Assembly (NCBI RefSeq): GCF_028553805.1
Contig: NZ_CP067140.1
Location: forward strand, 1,798,001-1,862,000
DNA length: 64,000 nt
Reading direction: 5' to 3'
Source of the DNA: Paracoccus saliphilus
Lineage (GTDB): Bacteria > Pseudomonadota > Alphaproteobacteria > Rhodobacterales > Rhodobacteraceae
Below, one piece after another: positions 1-9,057 of this stretch. Each line of letters begins with the position of its first letter. The stretch's first letter is position 1. The notes beneath the pieces are model-generated. The model was not told where the DNA came from. It saw only the letters and a list, made by a program, of their open reading frames with translations, and did no database searches. The position numbers and the translations under genes are program-made.

Positions 1-534
1 GATCAAGTCTGCCGTATGCTTATCTAGCATTGCCGTGAAATGCATTGTAAACGGAGATATACTTCCGGGCTTCCTAACCTCACCGGCCAGTATCTTACCG
101 AACAGCGTGCGCAGATCATCGCTAGAAGCGTCCTCTGCGTATCTTTCAAACTTATTCATGAAATCATCTGATGGGCCTTCGGATTCAGGCGGAGGTGGGG
201 TTTCTATCAGCTCCCCTACCGCTATCCTTGCCACGGCTTCTTTGTTAACTTGGGTCCTGTAGGATTTATTAATTAAGCTATTTTTTGCCCTCTCAATTAT
301 CTGCTCATCAGAAGCCGACACTTGGGCGACAGAATCAACAATGGCATTATTAACATTGCGTTTTGCATTTGCTTCATCGTGTATCGCTTGTGCTTTTACT
401 TCAAGCCATGCAGCAGGTATGTCAACTGCCGCTCCAATCAAGCGACTAATGGCCTTTCCTGCCGGTCCCGCTATAATCTGTGGCAATCCACCTGATGCGA
501 TATTTGAGAGCCAATTTTCTGATTCGTCAGACAT
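1..534 (-). CDS. DUF2806-like protein, C-terminus beyond window edge
   Basis: The reading frame is open from an ATG at 534 to the window edge, giving 178 codons with no stop. The protein begins MSDESENWLSNIASG. Its last third contains the stretch LFGKILAGEVRKPGSIS, which resembles the core of the DUF2806 family; I know no defined activity for that family. The middle is rich in charged, helix-forming residues. The gene is AT-richer than the backbone and lies beyond the integrase of the tRNA-Val island, so it is probably island cargo. The family call rests on one motif and the product is incomplete. Confidence 0.6.
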   Translation of the reverse strand, partial: MSDESENWLSNIASGGLPQIIAGPAGKAISRLIGAAVDIPAAWLEVKAQAIHDEANAKRNVNNAIVDSVAQVSASDEQIIERAKNSLINKSYRTQVNKEAVARIAVGELIETPPPPESEGPSDDFMNKFERYAEDASSDDLRTLFGKILAGEVRKPGSISPFTMHFTAMLDKHTADLI

Positions 535-683
535 TCTTCCACCCCTGTTCCGCGATTAGAGTGACGGGACAGCAGGCACATTGACAAGTGCTTCGATTAA
601 TGGAACCGGAAAATGATCCGAAATAGGCACGTAACACCGTGGCAACGGCGTGCATCAGTCGGCATCGCGCCCCCGAGAAAAGG

Positions 684-707
684 GGCCATGCCGTGACGGG
701 GTTTTCG
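684..707. repeat. 24-nt sequence shared with the tRNA-Asn element
   Basis: The sequence running from GGCC to GTTTTCG matches 9966-9989 at 22 of 24 positions. Both copies are preceded by a CCCC...GAGAAAA stretch, so the similarity reaches about 45 nt. Each copy lies in a non-coding gap of an integrated element. Function is unknown; it could be a regulatory or terminator remnant from a shared phage ancestor. Confidence 0.5.
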
Positions 708-808
708 CTATGCCAGCGCGCACTCGCCGTCTGATCGCAATGCCGTTCGCCCGCTGTTTGACATTCGGGCAGGGTCGGCATCGAACCCTATTCTTGACGA
801 TCCGCCGG

Positions 809-2344
809 TCAGGCGGTGTCTGTGTCGATGCTGATGTTGATGACGTTCTTGACCGGCTCAGGCAGCGTGACGCCTAGATCGGCCATCGTGACCGTGGGGT
901 GATCCTTGGCGAGTGCCTCCAAGCGCAAGCCCGCAGCCATACTCTCGCGACAGGATTCAGGCATCACGCCCATTTCGGCCATTTGCTCGTTGGCCATTTC
1001 GCGGGCGACCTCGGTAAGCTGGTCGCCGTCGATCAGCGCGGCTGCCTGTTTAAGCAGGATTGACCTCGCCAGATTGTCGCGCAGGTTGAACCCTTCCGCA
1101 ACAACTTGTCGGTGCAGTGGCACATCGCGCCACTGACCAGTTTTAGTGCTACCAGCGTCAGGGCTAATTCGGATCACCCACCTGTCGCCTTCCTTGCGAA
1201 TGTCCTCTTTTCGAAGCTGGGTAATCTCGCTGACCCGTGCTCCGGTATGAGCGCATAGCAAAGGCACCCATTGCTTCGCTGCAACCGAATGTGGCGTTTC
1301 GCGAACGTATCCGAATTCATCGGCCTTGGCTTGATATGAGCGCGATGCTTTCAGGACAGTGACAGCCTCTGCATCGGTATAGCCCGCCTCGCGCGTTCGC
1401 TGCACCCGGCGCGGCTTGGCTTGCTTGACGGTCGCAGCGACATTCTCCGCCAGCAATTCATTCTCACATGCCCAACCGAGCAAAGACCGGATGGTCGATA
1501 GATAAATCCCGCTGACAGTTCTGGCAGACAGCTTGTCTACACTCATCAGGTGATCGCGCCACGCCAGCAGGTCTTTTCGCGTGATGCGTCGGGCGTCATT
1601 GTGCTTTAGGAATTTGCGCAAGCTGTCGATGACCGGGCGCTGACGCCTACCGCCATCCTTCATGAAGCCTGCCGTTGTGCGGGCCTTGATATAGTCATTC
1701 CACAGCTTGGACAGGCTAACCGGATCAGGTTCGTCCTCTGGCGGCTGTGCGTTCGCGATCAATGGATGTTCTGGCTTGCCAGTGAAGTCTCCCTCGTCAC
1801 GCTCTGCAACTCTGGCGAGGGCTTCAAGCTCACCGACGGCCAACTTTCGGGCGATAGTGCGCCATTCGTCGCTGCCCGGCTCGGCGGTATGGTTGCCTAG
1901 ATAGCGGAACCGCTCAATATGCTCACCCATCAGCGCCTGCAATTCGGGATCGCTCAACTTGCCTGCGATAGCGTTCCGAAGGTCGGCGACGTAGATTTCA
2001 TCGATGTATCCGAAAGATGCATAGCGATGATCTTGCCGGAGTTCCTCATCGAAGGCGAGGCGGCGCGCGTAATGCCGGGCTGCGATCTGATCTGGCGCGA
2101 GAGGATACCTGCCGAATTGGATCGGCTTCGCCCCAGAGGCAGCAAGCTGTCGCTCGGCACGTGCAAGCTGATCTTGCATGACTGCAACGGCACCCGGCAG
2201 GTGCTTCATGGCGGTGCGCCGATCAGGGCCTAGCGAGCTGCGCAGTTCGGTTTTGCCAATGATCTTCCGCAGGTCTTTCGGCACGACCAGTCGCGCGAAG
2301 AATCGTCCATCTCGGTTCTGTAGGTATCGCGTCGCGCCAGCCAT
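809..2344 (-). CDS. Tyrosine-type integrase, C-terminal catalytic part missing
   Basis: The 511-residue protein starts MAGATRYLQNRDGRFFARL, like integrases with a DUF6538-type N-terminus. A SAM-like core-binding domain follows at about residues 210-310. The catalytic domain starts with the first active-site Arg in HTGARVSEITQL near residue 370. After PLHRQVVAEGF the expected HxxR box, second His and nucleophilic Tyr do not appear. Instead there are about 90 residues of unrelated sequence ending NISIDTDTA. This looks like a deletion or fusion, so the protein should be unable to recombine DNA. Its position beside tRNA-Val fits an island integrase. Confidence 0.8.
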   Translation of the reverse strand: MAGATRYLQNRDGRFFARLVVPKDLRKIIGKTELRSSLGPDRRTAMKHLPGAVAVMQDQLARAERQLAASGAKPIQFGRYPLAPDQIAARHYARRLAFDEELRQDHRYASFGYIDEIYVADLRNAIAGKLSDPELQALMGEHIERFRYLGNHTAEPGSDEWRTIARKLAVGELEALARVAERDEGDFTGKPEHPLIANAQPPEDEPDPVSLSKLWNDYIKARTTAGFMKDGGRRQRPVIDSLRKFLKHNDARRITRKDLLAWRDHLMSVDKLSARTVSGIYLSTIRSLLGWACENELLAENVAATVKQAKPRRVQRTREAGYTDAEAVTVLKASRSYQAKADEFGYVRETPHSVAAKQWVPLLCAHTGARVSEITQLRKEDIRKEGDRWVIRISPDAGSTKTGQWRDVPLHRQVVAEGFNLRDNLARSILLKQAAALIDGDQLTEVAREMANEQMAEMGVMPESCRESMAAGLRLEALAKDHPTVTMADLGVTLPEPVKNVINISIDTDTA

Positions 2345-2358
2345 TTTCGGAGGTCCGT

Positions 2359-2378
2359 TTGTAACAGTGATTGTAACA
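2359..2378. repeat. Tandem TTGTAACA motif upstream of the tRNA-Val integrase
   Basis: Two copies of TTGTAACA start at 2359 and 2371, 12 bp apart and so on nearly the same face of the helix. They lie between the integrase start (2344) and the tRNA 3' end. They may be arm-type integrase or excisionase sites, or an operator. Confidence 0.4.
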
Positions 2379-2435
2379 TCAAAGCGACCAAAGGCCCTGA
2401 ATACAAGCGTTTTTTAGCAATTGCTGGGGGTATCA

Positions 2436-2511
<76 letters not shown>

Positions 2512-2540
2512 CCGGCGGTGCTTTTAGCCTGTTGTGATGG

Positions 2541-3092
2541 CTAACGCCAGACCTCATGAACAGCTTTTCGAACAACATGGACCACCCCTTGTTCGACGGG
2601 TAACTCCTCCAGTCGCGAATGTGGCAAGCCAAGTGCGAGAATGCGCAACATTCGAAGAGTAATCCCATGTGTTACGATCAGGGCCGGGCCGGTCAGATCA
2701 TTCAGAAAGCTTTGGCAACGGGCCGACAGTTGCGCAAAATTCTCGCCGCCCGGCGTGCGGTCATACCAATCGAGAGGTGAGCCTTCGAAAAATTCCGGAC
2801 GGTTCTGCCGCAATTCCTCTATCATTCGTCCGGTGAACTCGCCGGTGTCGATTTCGCATAGACGTGAATCGGTTGTGTACCCCCTTTCGGCAAATACGAT
2901 CTCTGCGGTCTGGATCGCGCGGCCCTGAGGGCTCGAGAAGCGTGTCGCTGTCAGTTCAGAGATCAGTTCGGATTGCCGCGTAGCCTGCGATATGCCCAGT
3001 TGCGTCAGCGGCGAATCCAATCGCCCCTGCATTCGCCCAACCAGGTTCCATTCGGTCTGCCCGTGGCGCATCATGTAAAGATCGGGATACAT
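2541..3092 (-). CDS. Histidine phosphatase family protein
   Basis: The 183-residue cytosolic protein opens with LYMMRHGQTEWN, the RHG catalytic motif of the phosphoglycerate-mutase-like histidine phosphatases. The second catalytic His is in PALIVTHGITLRML near residue 140. The length fits the small single-domain branch (CobC/GpmB-like). The substrate cannot be told from sequence and there is no cobalamin context. It lies between two tRNA-Val genes and 12 bp after the preceding hypothetical gene, so the two may be co-transcribed. Confidence 0.85.
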   Translation of the reverse strand: MYPDLYMMRHGQTEWNLVGRMQGRLDSPLTQLGISQATRQSELISELTATRFSSPQGRAIQTAEIVFAERGYTTDSRLCEIDTGEFTGRMIEELRQNRPEFFEGSPLDWYDRTPGGENFAQLSARCQSFLNDLTGPALIVTHGITLRMLRILALGLPHSRLEELPVEQGVVHVVRKAVHEVWR

Positions 3093-3104
3093 CCGGATTC
3101 TTCC

Positions 3105-3614
3105 TCAAATCAACGCATCATAGGCCCATTGCAGCAAGGCCTGCCTCTGGCGTGGACGACAGAATACATCTGCGGGATAGCAATTCTTGCGGACCTGTGC
3201 CTGATGGCGGGCAAAGGCGCGCCATCTCTTGATCTGCCAGTTATCTACTGTGGGGATACGCCGCCCTCGGTAATAACGGCAATACCATTGGAACCAACCT
3301 CGGGGATCGGGCTCGACGATCCAGCCCTTTTGCCGCCAATGCGCCAATGACTGACGGCTCTTGATCCCGAAATAGTTGAGGGAAGGGTCCGGTTCACTGT
3401 TGATTCTTGCATTCTTGTACCAGTCCACAGGAAACTCATCCCGGCAATCGTTGAGATATTTTCCCTCGAACACACCAAGTTCCAACATCTGCCTGGGCGT
3501 ATAATATGGTGTGAAGCGGCTGTCGAAATTCGCGCCTTCGGGGGCTGACAGGACATAGGTGTAGTCGCTTTGAAAGCGGTCAGAGACACGAACAACTTCG
3601 GTACCGTCTTGCAA
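3105..3614 (-). CDS. Conserved hypothetical protein
   Basis: I do not recognise the function of this 169-residue protein. It is rich in aromatic and basic residues and contains YYTPRQMLELGVFEGKYLND and a C-terminal block with many Tyr, Trp and Arg (GWFQWYCRYYRGRR, then WRAFARHQAQV). No signal peptide or membrane segment is seen. The only in-frame start is TTG at 3614, preceded by GAGGGC; no ATG or GTG lies upstream before the stop. The histidine phosphatase follows 12 bp later. Confidence 0.65.
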   Translation of the reverse strand: MQDGTEVVRVSDRFQSDYTYVLSAPEGANFDSRFTPYYTPRQMLELGVFEGKYLNDCRDEFPVDWYKNARINSEPDPSLNYFGIKSRQSLAHWRQKGWIVEPDPRGWFQWYCRYYRGRRIPTVDNWQIKRWRAFARHQAQVRKNCYPADVFCRPRQRQALLQWAYDALI

Positions 3615-3664
3615 TTTGCCCTCGTCCTTCTGCTGGTCCCCGCGCGCTTTATCATGACCGCATC

Positions 3665-3701
3665 AAAAAAGGCGTCGGGCATTTATGCCTCGGCGCCTTT
3701 T
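3665..3701 (-). terminator. Rho-independent terminator downstream of tRNA-Val(CAC)
   Basis: On the minus strand an imperfect stem built from GGCGCCGAGGC and GCCCGACGCC is followed by a run of six T. It lies just beyond the 3' end of tRNA-Val(CAC). Confidence 0.7.
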
Positions 3702-3709
3702 CCGGAATC

Positions 3710-3784
3710 TGGTGGGTGATAGAAGGATCGAACTTCTGACATCTTCGATGTGAACGAAGCGCTCTACCGCTGAGCTAATCACCC
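3710..3784 (-). tRNA. tRNA-Val (anticodon CAC)
   Basis: The 75-nt cloverleaf reads leftward with encoded CCA. The acceptor stem is GGGTGAT/ATCACCC with discriminator A. The anticodon stem CTTCG/CGAAG is the same as in the TAC isoacceptor and encloses the loop TTCACAT, giving CAC for GUG. It lies 1.2 kb from the other valine tRNA and shows no sign of integration. Confidence 0.95.
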
Positions 3785-3858
3785 GTGGGAGCGGGATTTA
3801 GCAGCAACCACGAAAGGCCGCAAGACCAGAGATGCGGTTGATTTAAACCCTGGTGGCA

Positions 3859-3889
3859 AATGAGCCGGAAATGTCGGGTCCGGCTCATT
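3859..3889 (-). terminator. Hairpin after lon, possible terminator
   Basis: A perfect 11-bp inverted repeat (AATGAGCCGGA and its complement, 9-nt loop) lies 17 bp beyond the lon stop. Only a weak T-rich stretch follows on the minus strand, so it may act as a 3' stabiliser rather than a strong terminator. Confidence 0.5.
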
Positions 3890-3905
3890 TTCCGTCACAT
3901 GGCGA

Positions 3906-6326
3906 TCAATGTGCGACGGCGCCGCCGCCTGACATATTGTCGCCCTTGGCCGGCACACGTGCGGCTTCTGCGGCGGCTTCCTCCGCCGCTTCGTCCCATT
4001 CGATCGCATCGGGCATCTGAATCAGCGCGTGACCCAATACTTCCCGGACATTGCCGACCGGTATGATCTTGAGCCCGGTTTTCACATTGTCCGGGATCTC
4101 GGTCAGATCCTTTTCGTTATCGGCCGGGATCAACACCGTCTTGATGCCTCCGCGCAGCGCCGCCAACAGTTTTTCCTTGAGCCCGCCAATGGCCAGTACA
4201 TTACCACGGAGCGTGACCTCGCCGGTCATGGCCACATCCTTGCGCACGGGAATCCCGGTCATCACCGACACGACCGAGGTCACCATGGCGATGCCCGCAG
4301 ATGGCCCGTCCTTGGGTGTGGCGCCTTCGGGAACGTGGACATGGATGTCGCGCTTGTCGAATTCCGGCGGCCTCACCCCGATCTCGGGCGAGATCGAACG
4401 CACGAAGCTGGAAGCCGCGTCGATCGATTCCTTCATCACGTCGCCCAGCTTGCCAGTCGTCTTCATCCGGCCCTTGCCGGGCAGGCGCAACGCCTCGATC
4501 TGCAGCAGGTCGCCGCCGACCGATGTCCATGCCAGTCCGGTGACCACGCCGATCTGATCCTCTTTCTCGGCCAGTCCATAGCGATGGCGGCGCACCCCCA
4601 GGAATTCCTCGGCCTTTTCGGGCGTAACTTCGACCGATTTGACTTTGCCCTTGAGGATTTCAGTCACGGATTTGCGGGCCAGTTTGGCGATCTCGCGCTC
4701 AAGCGAGCGGACACCGGCTTCGCGGGTGTAATACCGGATGACATGGGTCAGCGCCTCGTCCGATATCGAGAACTCACCCTTGCGCAACCCGTTGGCCTTG
4801 ATCTGCTTGGACAACAGGTGCTGGCGGGCGATTTCGCGCTTTTCGTCCTCGGTATAACCGGCCAGCGGAATGACCTCCATCCGGTCGAGCAGGGGGCCCG
4901 GCATGTTGTAGCTGTTGGCCGTGGTCAGGAACATCACGTTCGACAGGTCGTATTCCACCTCGAGATAGTGGTCCACGAAGGTCGAGTTCTGCTCCGGGTC
5001 CAGGACCTCGAGCATGGCCGAAGCCGGATCGCCGCGGAAATCCTGCCCCATCTTGTCGATCTCATCGAGCAGGATCAGCGGATTGGTCGTCTTGGCCTTT
5101 TTCAGCGCCTGGATGATCTTGCCGGGCATGGAGCCGATATAGGTCCGCCGGTGACCGCGAATCTCGGATTCGTCGCGCACGCCGCCAAGGCTGATACGGA
5201 TGAATTCACGCCCGGTCGCGCGTGCAACCGACCGCCCGAGCGAGGTCTTGCCCACGCCCGGAGGACCGACAAGGCACAGGATCGGGCCTTTCAGCTTCTG
5301 GCTGCGCGCCTGAACGGCCAGGTATTCGACAATGCGTTCCTTGACCTTTTCCAGCCCGTAGTGATCCTCGTCCAGAACCTTTTCGGCCCGGCCCAGATCC
5401 TTGCGGGTGCGCGATTTTACGCCCCAAGGCAGGGCCAGTAACCAGTCCAGGTAGTTGCGGCTGACCGTTGCCTCCGCCGACATCGGAGACATGGATTTCA
5501 GTTTCTTCAGCTCAGCCTCGGCCTTTTCGCGGGCCTCCTTGCTGAACTTGGTCTCGGCGATTTTCTCTTCGAGTTCGGTGATTTCGTTCTGACCGTCTTC
5601 ACCGTCGCCAAGTTCCTTCTGAATGGCCTTCATCTGCTCATTCAGATAGTATTCGCGTTGTGTCTTCTCCATCTGGGTCTTGACGCGCGACTTGATCTTT
5701 TTCTCGACCTGCAGGACCGACATTTCCCCCTGCATGGAAGAGTAAATCTTCTCCAGCCGGGTCGCCACTTCCAGCGTATCCAGAAGCTCCTGTTTCTTGT
5801 CCAGATCGATGCCCATATGGCCCGCGACCAGATCGGCCAGCTTGCCGGGTTCGCGCGCGTCGGCAACGGCGGTGACGACCTCTTCCGGGATGTTCTTGCG
5901 AACCTTGACGTAACGCTCGAATTCCTCGGTCACGGTGCGAACAAGTGCTGTCACCGTCGCCTCATCGCCCAGAGTCTCCGAGATGACCTCGGCCGCCGCC
6001 TCGAAATAATCGTCATTCGGCACGAAATCAGTGATCTGTACGCGTTCGCGGCCTTCGACCAGCACTTTCACCGTGCCATCGGGGAGTTTCAGCAATTGCA
6101 ATACATTGGCCAGAACACCGGTGCGATAGATGCCGTCTTCCGCTGGCTCGTCGACCGATGCGTCCATTTGCGCCGACAGCAGAATCGGGCTGTCGGTTTC
6201 CATGACCGCTTCCAGCGCGCGCACAGATTTCTCGCGGCCCACGAAAAGAGGCACGATCATATGTGGAAAGACGACGATGTCCCGCAAAGGCAACACCGGG
6301 TAGGTCTGAGTTGCGAAATCGTTCAT
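3906..6326 (-). CDS. lon: ATP-dependent protease Lon
   Basis: The 806-residue protein has the full Lon layout. The N-terminal substrate-binding domain begins YPVLPLRDIVVFPHMIVPLFVGR. A coiled coil leads to the AAA+ domain with Walker A GPPGVGKTSLGRS near residue 355 and Walker B ILLDEID. The C-terminal protease domain has the catalytic Ser in PKDGPSAGIAM and the Lys in GGLKEKLLAA. Lon degrades misfolded and regulatory proteins in the cytosol. The ATG at 6326 follows an AGGAAAGGAA ribosome site. The length matches the bacterial family. Confidence 0.98.
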   Translation of the reverse strand: MNDFATQTYPVLPLRDIVVFPHMIVPLFVGREKSVRALEAVMETDSPILLSAQMDASVDEPAEDGIYRTGVLANVLQLLKLPDGTVKVLVEGRERVQITDFVPNDDYFEAAAEVISETLGDEATVTALVRTVTEEFERYVKVRKNIPEEVVTAVADAREPGKLADLVAGHMGIDLDKKQELLDTLEVATRLEKIYSSMQGEMSVLQVEKKIKSRVKTQMEKTQREYYLNEQMKAIQKELGDGEDGQNEITELEEKIAETKFSKEAREKAEAELKKLKSMSPMSAEATVSRNYLDWLLALPWGVKSRTRKDLGRAEKVLDEDHYGLEKVKERIVEYLAVQARSQKLKGPILCLVGPPGVGKTSLGRSVARATGREFIRISLGGVRDESEIRGHRRTYIGSMPGKIIQALKKAKTTNPLILLDEIDKMGQDFRGDPASAMLEVLDPEQNSTFVDHYLEVEYDLSNVMFLTTANSYNMPGPLLDRMEVIPLAGYTEDEKREIARQHLLSKQIKANGLRKGEFSISDEALTHVIRYYTREAGVRSLEREIAKLARKSVTEILKGKVKSVEVTPEKAEEFLGVRRHRYGLAEKEDQIGVVTGLAWTSVGGDLLQIEALRLPGKGRMKTTGKLGDVMKESIDAASSFVRSISPEIGVRPPEFDKRDIHVHVPEGATPKDGPSAGIAMVTSVVSVMTGIPVRKDVAMTGEVTLRGNVLAIGGLKEKLLAALRGGIKTVLIPADNEKDLTEIPDNVKTGLKIIPVGNVREVLGHALIQMPDAIEWDEAAEEAAAEAARVPAKGDNMSGGGAVAH

Positions 6327-6485
6327 GTTATATATTCCTTTCCTGCCCGAAGCCGCGGCCCCGTGATTAGCAACGCGCGGCCCCTGCGTCGCGACAACTT
6401 ATGTGTCCAAGCATTGCCGTTCAATAGAACATCGAGACAGGTTGAATTTAACACAGAAGCGAAATCGCGTCAGTTGCCAGCAATT

Positions 6486-7838
6486 TCAACGCGGTATAAC
6501 GATTTCAGCCCTGAGTCCGCCCAATCGCGATCCGCGCCCAAGTCGCAACTGCCCGCCATGCCCGCGTGTGACATCGGCGGCAATGGCCAGCCCCAGCCCC
6601 GCGCCCTGGCCATGATTGCGATTGCGCGAACTGTCGAGCTGCGTGAATGGCCGCATTGCCGTCTCGACCGCTTCGTCCGGGATGCCCGGTCCGTCATCCT
6701 CGATTCCGATTCGCAGACTGCGCGGGCCCAATGCCGCGTCGATCTCGGCGCGTTTGCCGTATCGGACCGCGTTTCCGATCAGGTTGTCCAATGCGCGGCG
6801 CAACATGTCGGGGCGACAGGTCACCAGCCCTGAATCGCCCTGCGTGCCGGCCAGAGTGACATCTTGTCCGGCACGTTGCGCATCAGACACAATGCTGTGC
6901 AGAAATTCGAACGGATCGATGTCTTGTGTCGGGCTTTCCCGGGCATCGTCGCGCGCATAGTCCAGAAATGCGTCGACCATATGGGTCATCTCGCCGATAT
7001 CCGCATCCATCGCGGCGATATCTTCCTCGTCGGGCGGCGTAGCTGGGGTCATCATCGACAGGCCGAGGCGCAGCCGCGTCAACGGAGTACGTAGATCATG
7101 ACTGATTCCCGAGAGCATTACCTTGCGCTGTTCGTTCTGCCGCTCCAGGCGGTTGCGCATATCCAGGAAAGCCGTGCCCGCACTACGGATCTCGACCGCT
7201 CCGCCAGGGTAATAGGGTTCGACCCGGCCCTTGCCATAGGCTTCGGCTGCCCGCGCAAGGCGTCGGATCGGGCGAAGCTGGTTGCGCAGGAAGATTGTCG
7301 CGATACCTGACATCAGGAGCGAGGTGAATACCATCAGCACCAGCAATTGATGTGGGTTCGAGGCGCTGACCCGTCTTCGGTCGAATGACAGGGAATAGGG
7401 GCCGAACTTGCCATTCATGGTCACATCGACGCGCTTGTCGTCGGTTGCGAGATCGATGCCGGTCACCTCGGGAAGGCTGCCGCGTAATTCTTCGATCACG
7501 ACACGGCCCGAGAAATCGTAAAAGAGGCGCCTGTCTTCCTGGGTCGGCCGGGCGGGCATCCGCAATGTCAGCCCCAGGGGGGCGGCGATGGTCTGGCCCG
7601 CCAGAAGTGCCACGGCGGAATTTTCGGCCCGGTCGATGCGCCTGGCGACGAATCCGAGTTCCCGCGCCATGCTGTCGGTCATTTGCTGGGTCACATCCTC
7701 GAAATGTCGCTGAAGGAAGGTGACGCTGACAACCAGAGTGACGACCACGACCGGTAGAATCAGGATAAGTGCCGCGCGACCATATAGCCCCCGCGGAAAC
7801 ATCCGTTTCAACCAGCCGAATTCGGGTTCTTTCGCCAT
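6486..7838 (-). CDS. EnvZ-like sensor histidine kinase
   Basis: The 450-residue inner-membrane kinase has a transmembrane helix at about residues 20-43, a periplasmic domain of about 125 residues and a second helix near 165-187. A HAMP linker follows, then the H-box GISHDLRTPLTRLRLGL near residue 245. The ATPase part has N (LIGNAVRYG), G1 (DDGPGIP) and G2 (GQGAGLGLAIA) boxes. This is the EnvZ-type order. No response regulator lies next to it, so its partner must be encoded elsewhere. The stimulus is unknown. Confidence 0.88.
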   Translation of the reverse strand: MAKEPEFGWLKRMFPRGLYGRAALILILPVVVVTLVVSVTFLQRHFEDVTQQMTDSMARELGFVARRIDRAENSAVALLAGQTIAAPLGLTLRMPARPTQEDRRLFYDFSGRVVIEELRGSLPEVTGIDLATDDKRVDVTMNGKFGPYSLSFDRRRVSASNPHQLLVLMVFTSLLMSGIATIFLRNQLRPIRRLARAAEAYGKGRVEPYYPGGAVEIRSAGTAFLDMRNRLERQNEQRKVMLSGISHDLRTPLTRLRLGLSMMTPATPPDEEDIAAMDADIGEMTHMVDAFLDYARDDARESPTQDIDPFEFLHSIVSDAQRAGQDVTLAGTQGDSGLVTCRPDMLRRALDNLIGNAVRYGKRAEIDAALGPRSLRIGIEDDGPGIPDEAVETAMRPFTQLDSSRNRNHGQGAGLGLAIAADVTRGHGGQLRLGRGSRLGGLRAEIVIPR

Positions 7839-7872
7839 GGAAAACCTGCCTGCCTCGATCTAGGCTACTCGT

Positions 7873-8736
7873 ATGAGTCGCATGAAGAAAGAGCCACGCT
7901 GCATTCTTGCACCCAATCCTTCGCCCCTGACCGGGCCAGGGACCAACAGTTTTCTGATCGGCCATGATCACGTCGCAGTCATCGATCCCGGTCCCGATGA
8001 TCCCGGTCATCTGAAGGCGATCCAGCAGGCCGGGGCAGGGCGGATCAGTCATATCTTCGTCACCCATGCCCATCGGGACCACAGCGCGGGTGCAGCCGCC
8101 CTGGCGAAGATGACCGGCGCACCCGTTCTGGCTTTCGGCGGGGCCGAAGCAGGTCGTTCTCCGATCATGCAACGCCTCGCTTCCAGCGGCCTGGTTGGTG
8201 GAGGCGAGGGGCTGGATATGGGCTTCCAGCCAGATATCCTGCTGTCAGACGGTCAGGAGATCGAGACCGCCGACTGGACGCTCCGCGCTCTCCACACCCC
8301 CGGGCATTGCGGAAATCATCTTTGTTTTCAGTGGGGTGATGTCATGTTCTGCGGTGATATCGTGCTGGGCTGGTCCTCGACCCTGATTTCTCCGCCCGAT
8401 GGGGATCTGGCGGATTTCTTCCGGTCGCTTGACAGGATCGAGATCGCCGCGCCGCGCCGATTGCTGACGGCGCATGGCGATCCGGTCGAGGAACCATCGG
8501 CAAGGCTGGCCGAACTGGCCGCGCATCGTCGCGAGCGTACTGCCCAGATCCTCGAATCCCTTCGCAAAGAGTCTGCCGAGGCTGCCACACTCGCAAAACG
8601 GATCTATGACGTCCCCCCCAAACTTCTTCCAGCCGCGACGCGCAACGTCCTCGCACATCTGGTCGCATTGGCCAGCCTTGGCGCTGTGAATTGCGATGGG
8701 GAACTGACGGCGGGATCGATTTTCAGGGCTGTATAA
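7873..8736 (+). CDS. MBL-fold metallo-hydrolase (LACTB2-like)
   Basis: The 287-residue protein carries the metal motif THAHRDHSAG near residue 60, a further His in HTPGHCGNHLCF, and an Asp in FCGDIVLG. These are the zinc ligands of the metallo-beta-lactamase fold. A C-terminal helical extension (AHRRERTAQILESL) is typical of LACTB2/glyoxalase-II-like hydrolases, some of which are ribonucleases. The substrate is not predictable. The gene is divergent from the kinase and lies just before tRNA-Asn. Confidence 0.85.
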   Translation: MSRMKKEPRCILAPNPSPLTGPGTNSFLIGHDHVAVIDPGPDDPGHLKAIQQAGAGRISHIFVTHAHRDHSAGAAALAKMTGAPVLAFGGAEAGRSPIMQRLASSGLVGGGEGLDMGFQPDILLSDGQEIETADWTLRALHTPGHCGNHLCFQWGDVMFCGDIVLGWSSTLISPPDGDLADFFRSLDRIEIAAPRRLLTAHGDPVEEPSARLAELAAHRRERTAQILESLRKESAEAATLAKRIYDVPPKLLPAATRNVLAHLVALASLGAVNCDGELTAGSIFRAV

Positions 8737-8795
8737 AAAATTGTCGCAAAGCCTCTGGACGGCTCTGAAACACATTGCTATATCCCGCCTCGTGT

Positions 8796-8870
8796 TCCGG
8801 CGTAGCTCAGCGGTAGAGCAGTTGACTGTTAATCAATTGGTCGTAGGTTCGATCCCTACCGCCGGAGCCA
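8796..8870 (+). tRNA. tRNA-Asn (anticodon GTT)
   Basis: The 75-nt cloverleaf has acceptor TCCGGCG/CGCCGGA, discriminator G and encoded CCA. The anticodon loop CTGTTAA gives GTT for asparagine. The 3' half of the gene is repeated at 19197-19252, so the gene is the attachment site of the 10.4-kb element and was left intact by integration. Confidence 0.97.
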
Positions 8871-8879
8871 AATCATCCT
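8824..8879. repeat. attL: 56-bp direct repeat in tRNA-Asn
   Basis: Positions 8824-8879 are identical to 19197-19252 over 56 bp, running from the anticodon arm to 9 bp beyond the tRNA. The copies diverge on both sides. This marks the left attachment site. Confidence 0.95.
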
Positions 8880-8933
8880 TTATGATCAAGTAGCTACCCA
8901 ACGGCAGAATGTGCTTTCGTTGCCAAGCCTGTG

Positions 8934-8957
8934 CCGGGGTAACGCTTGGGGTAACGG
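8934..8957. repeat. Left arm-type site (GGGGTAAC pair)
   Basis: Two GGGGTAAC units sit 12 bp apart, 54 bp inside attL. The 24-bp block matches 19037-19060 at 21 of 24 positions and has the same orientation. Such paired motifs at both ends are typical of integrase arm-binding sites. Confidence 0.6.
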
Positions 8958-8993
8958 CTTCGGCTTCATAAGTGTGGCAAAATTGCCGACCGT

Positions 8994-9026
8994 AAAGAAA
9001 GCCCAATACACCGTCATCGGAGCTTT
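8994..9026 (-). terminator. Terminator after the HNH gene at 9058
   Basis: On the minus strand AAAGCTCCGA and TTGGGCTTT form an imperfect stem followed by CTTTAC. The sequence closely resembles a second hairpin at 9884-9920. Both lie downstream of minus-strand genes. Confidence 0.5.
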
Positions 9027-9057
9027 CGCTAACTTAAGAGTGTTCCGGCGCTTGCCT

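Larger units (their letters stand above)
1..2435. mobile_element. End of a genomic island integrated at tRNA-Val(TAC)
   Basis: An integrase gene starts 91 bp beyond the 3' end of tRNA-Val(TAC) and reads away from it, followed by an AT-richer cargo gene running off the window. This is the usual layout of an island inserted at the 3' end of a tRNA gene. No second copy of the tRNA 3' end is visible between 1 and 2435, so the far attachment site should lie left of the window. The 535-808 gap holds no gene that I can support. Confidence 0.6.

Noticed and set aside
4029..5441. 470-codon open frame opposite lon
   Set aside because: It is antisense to a clear lon gene, in GC-rich DNA where the opposite frame stays open by codon bias.
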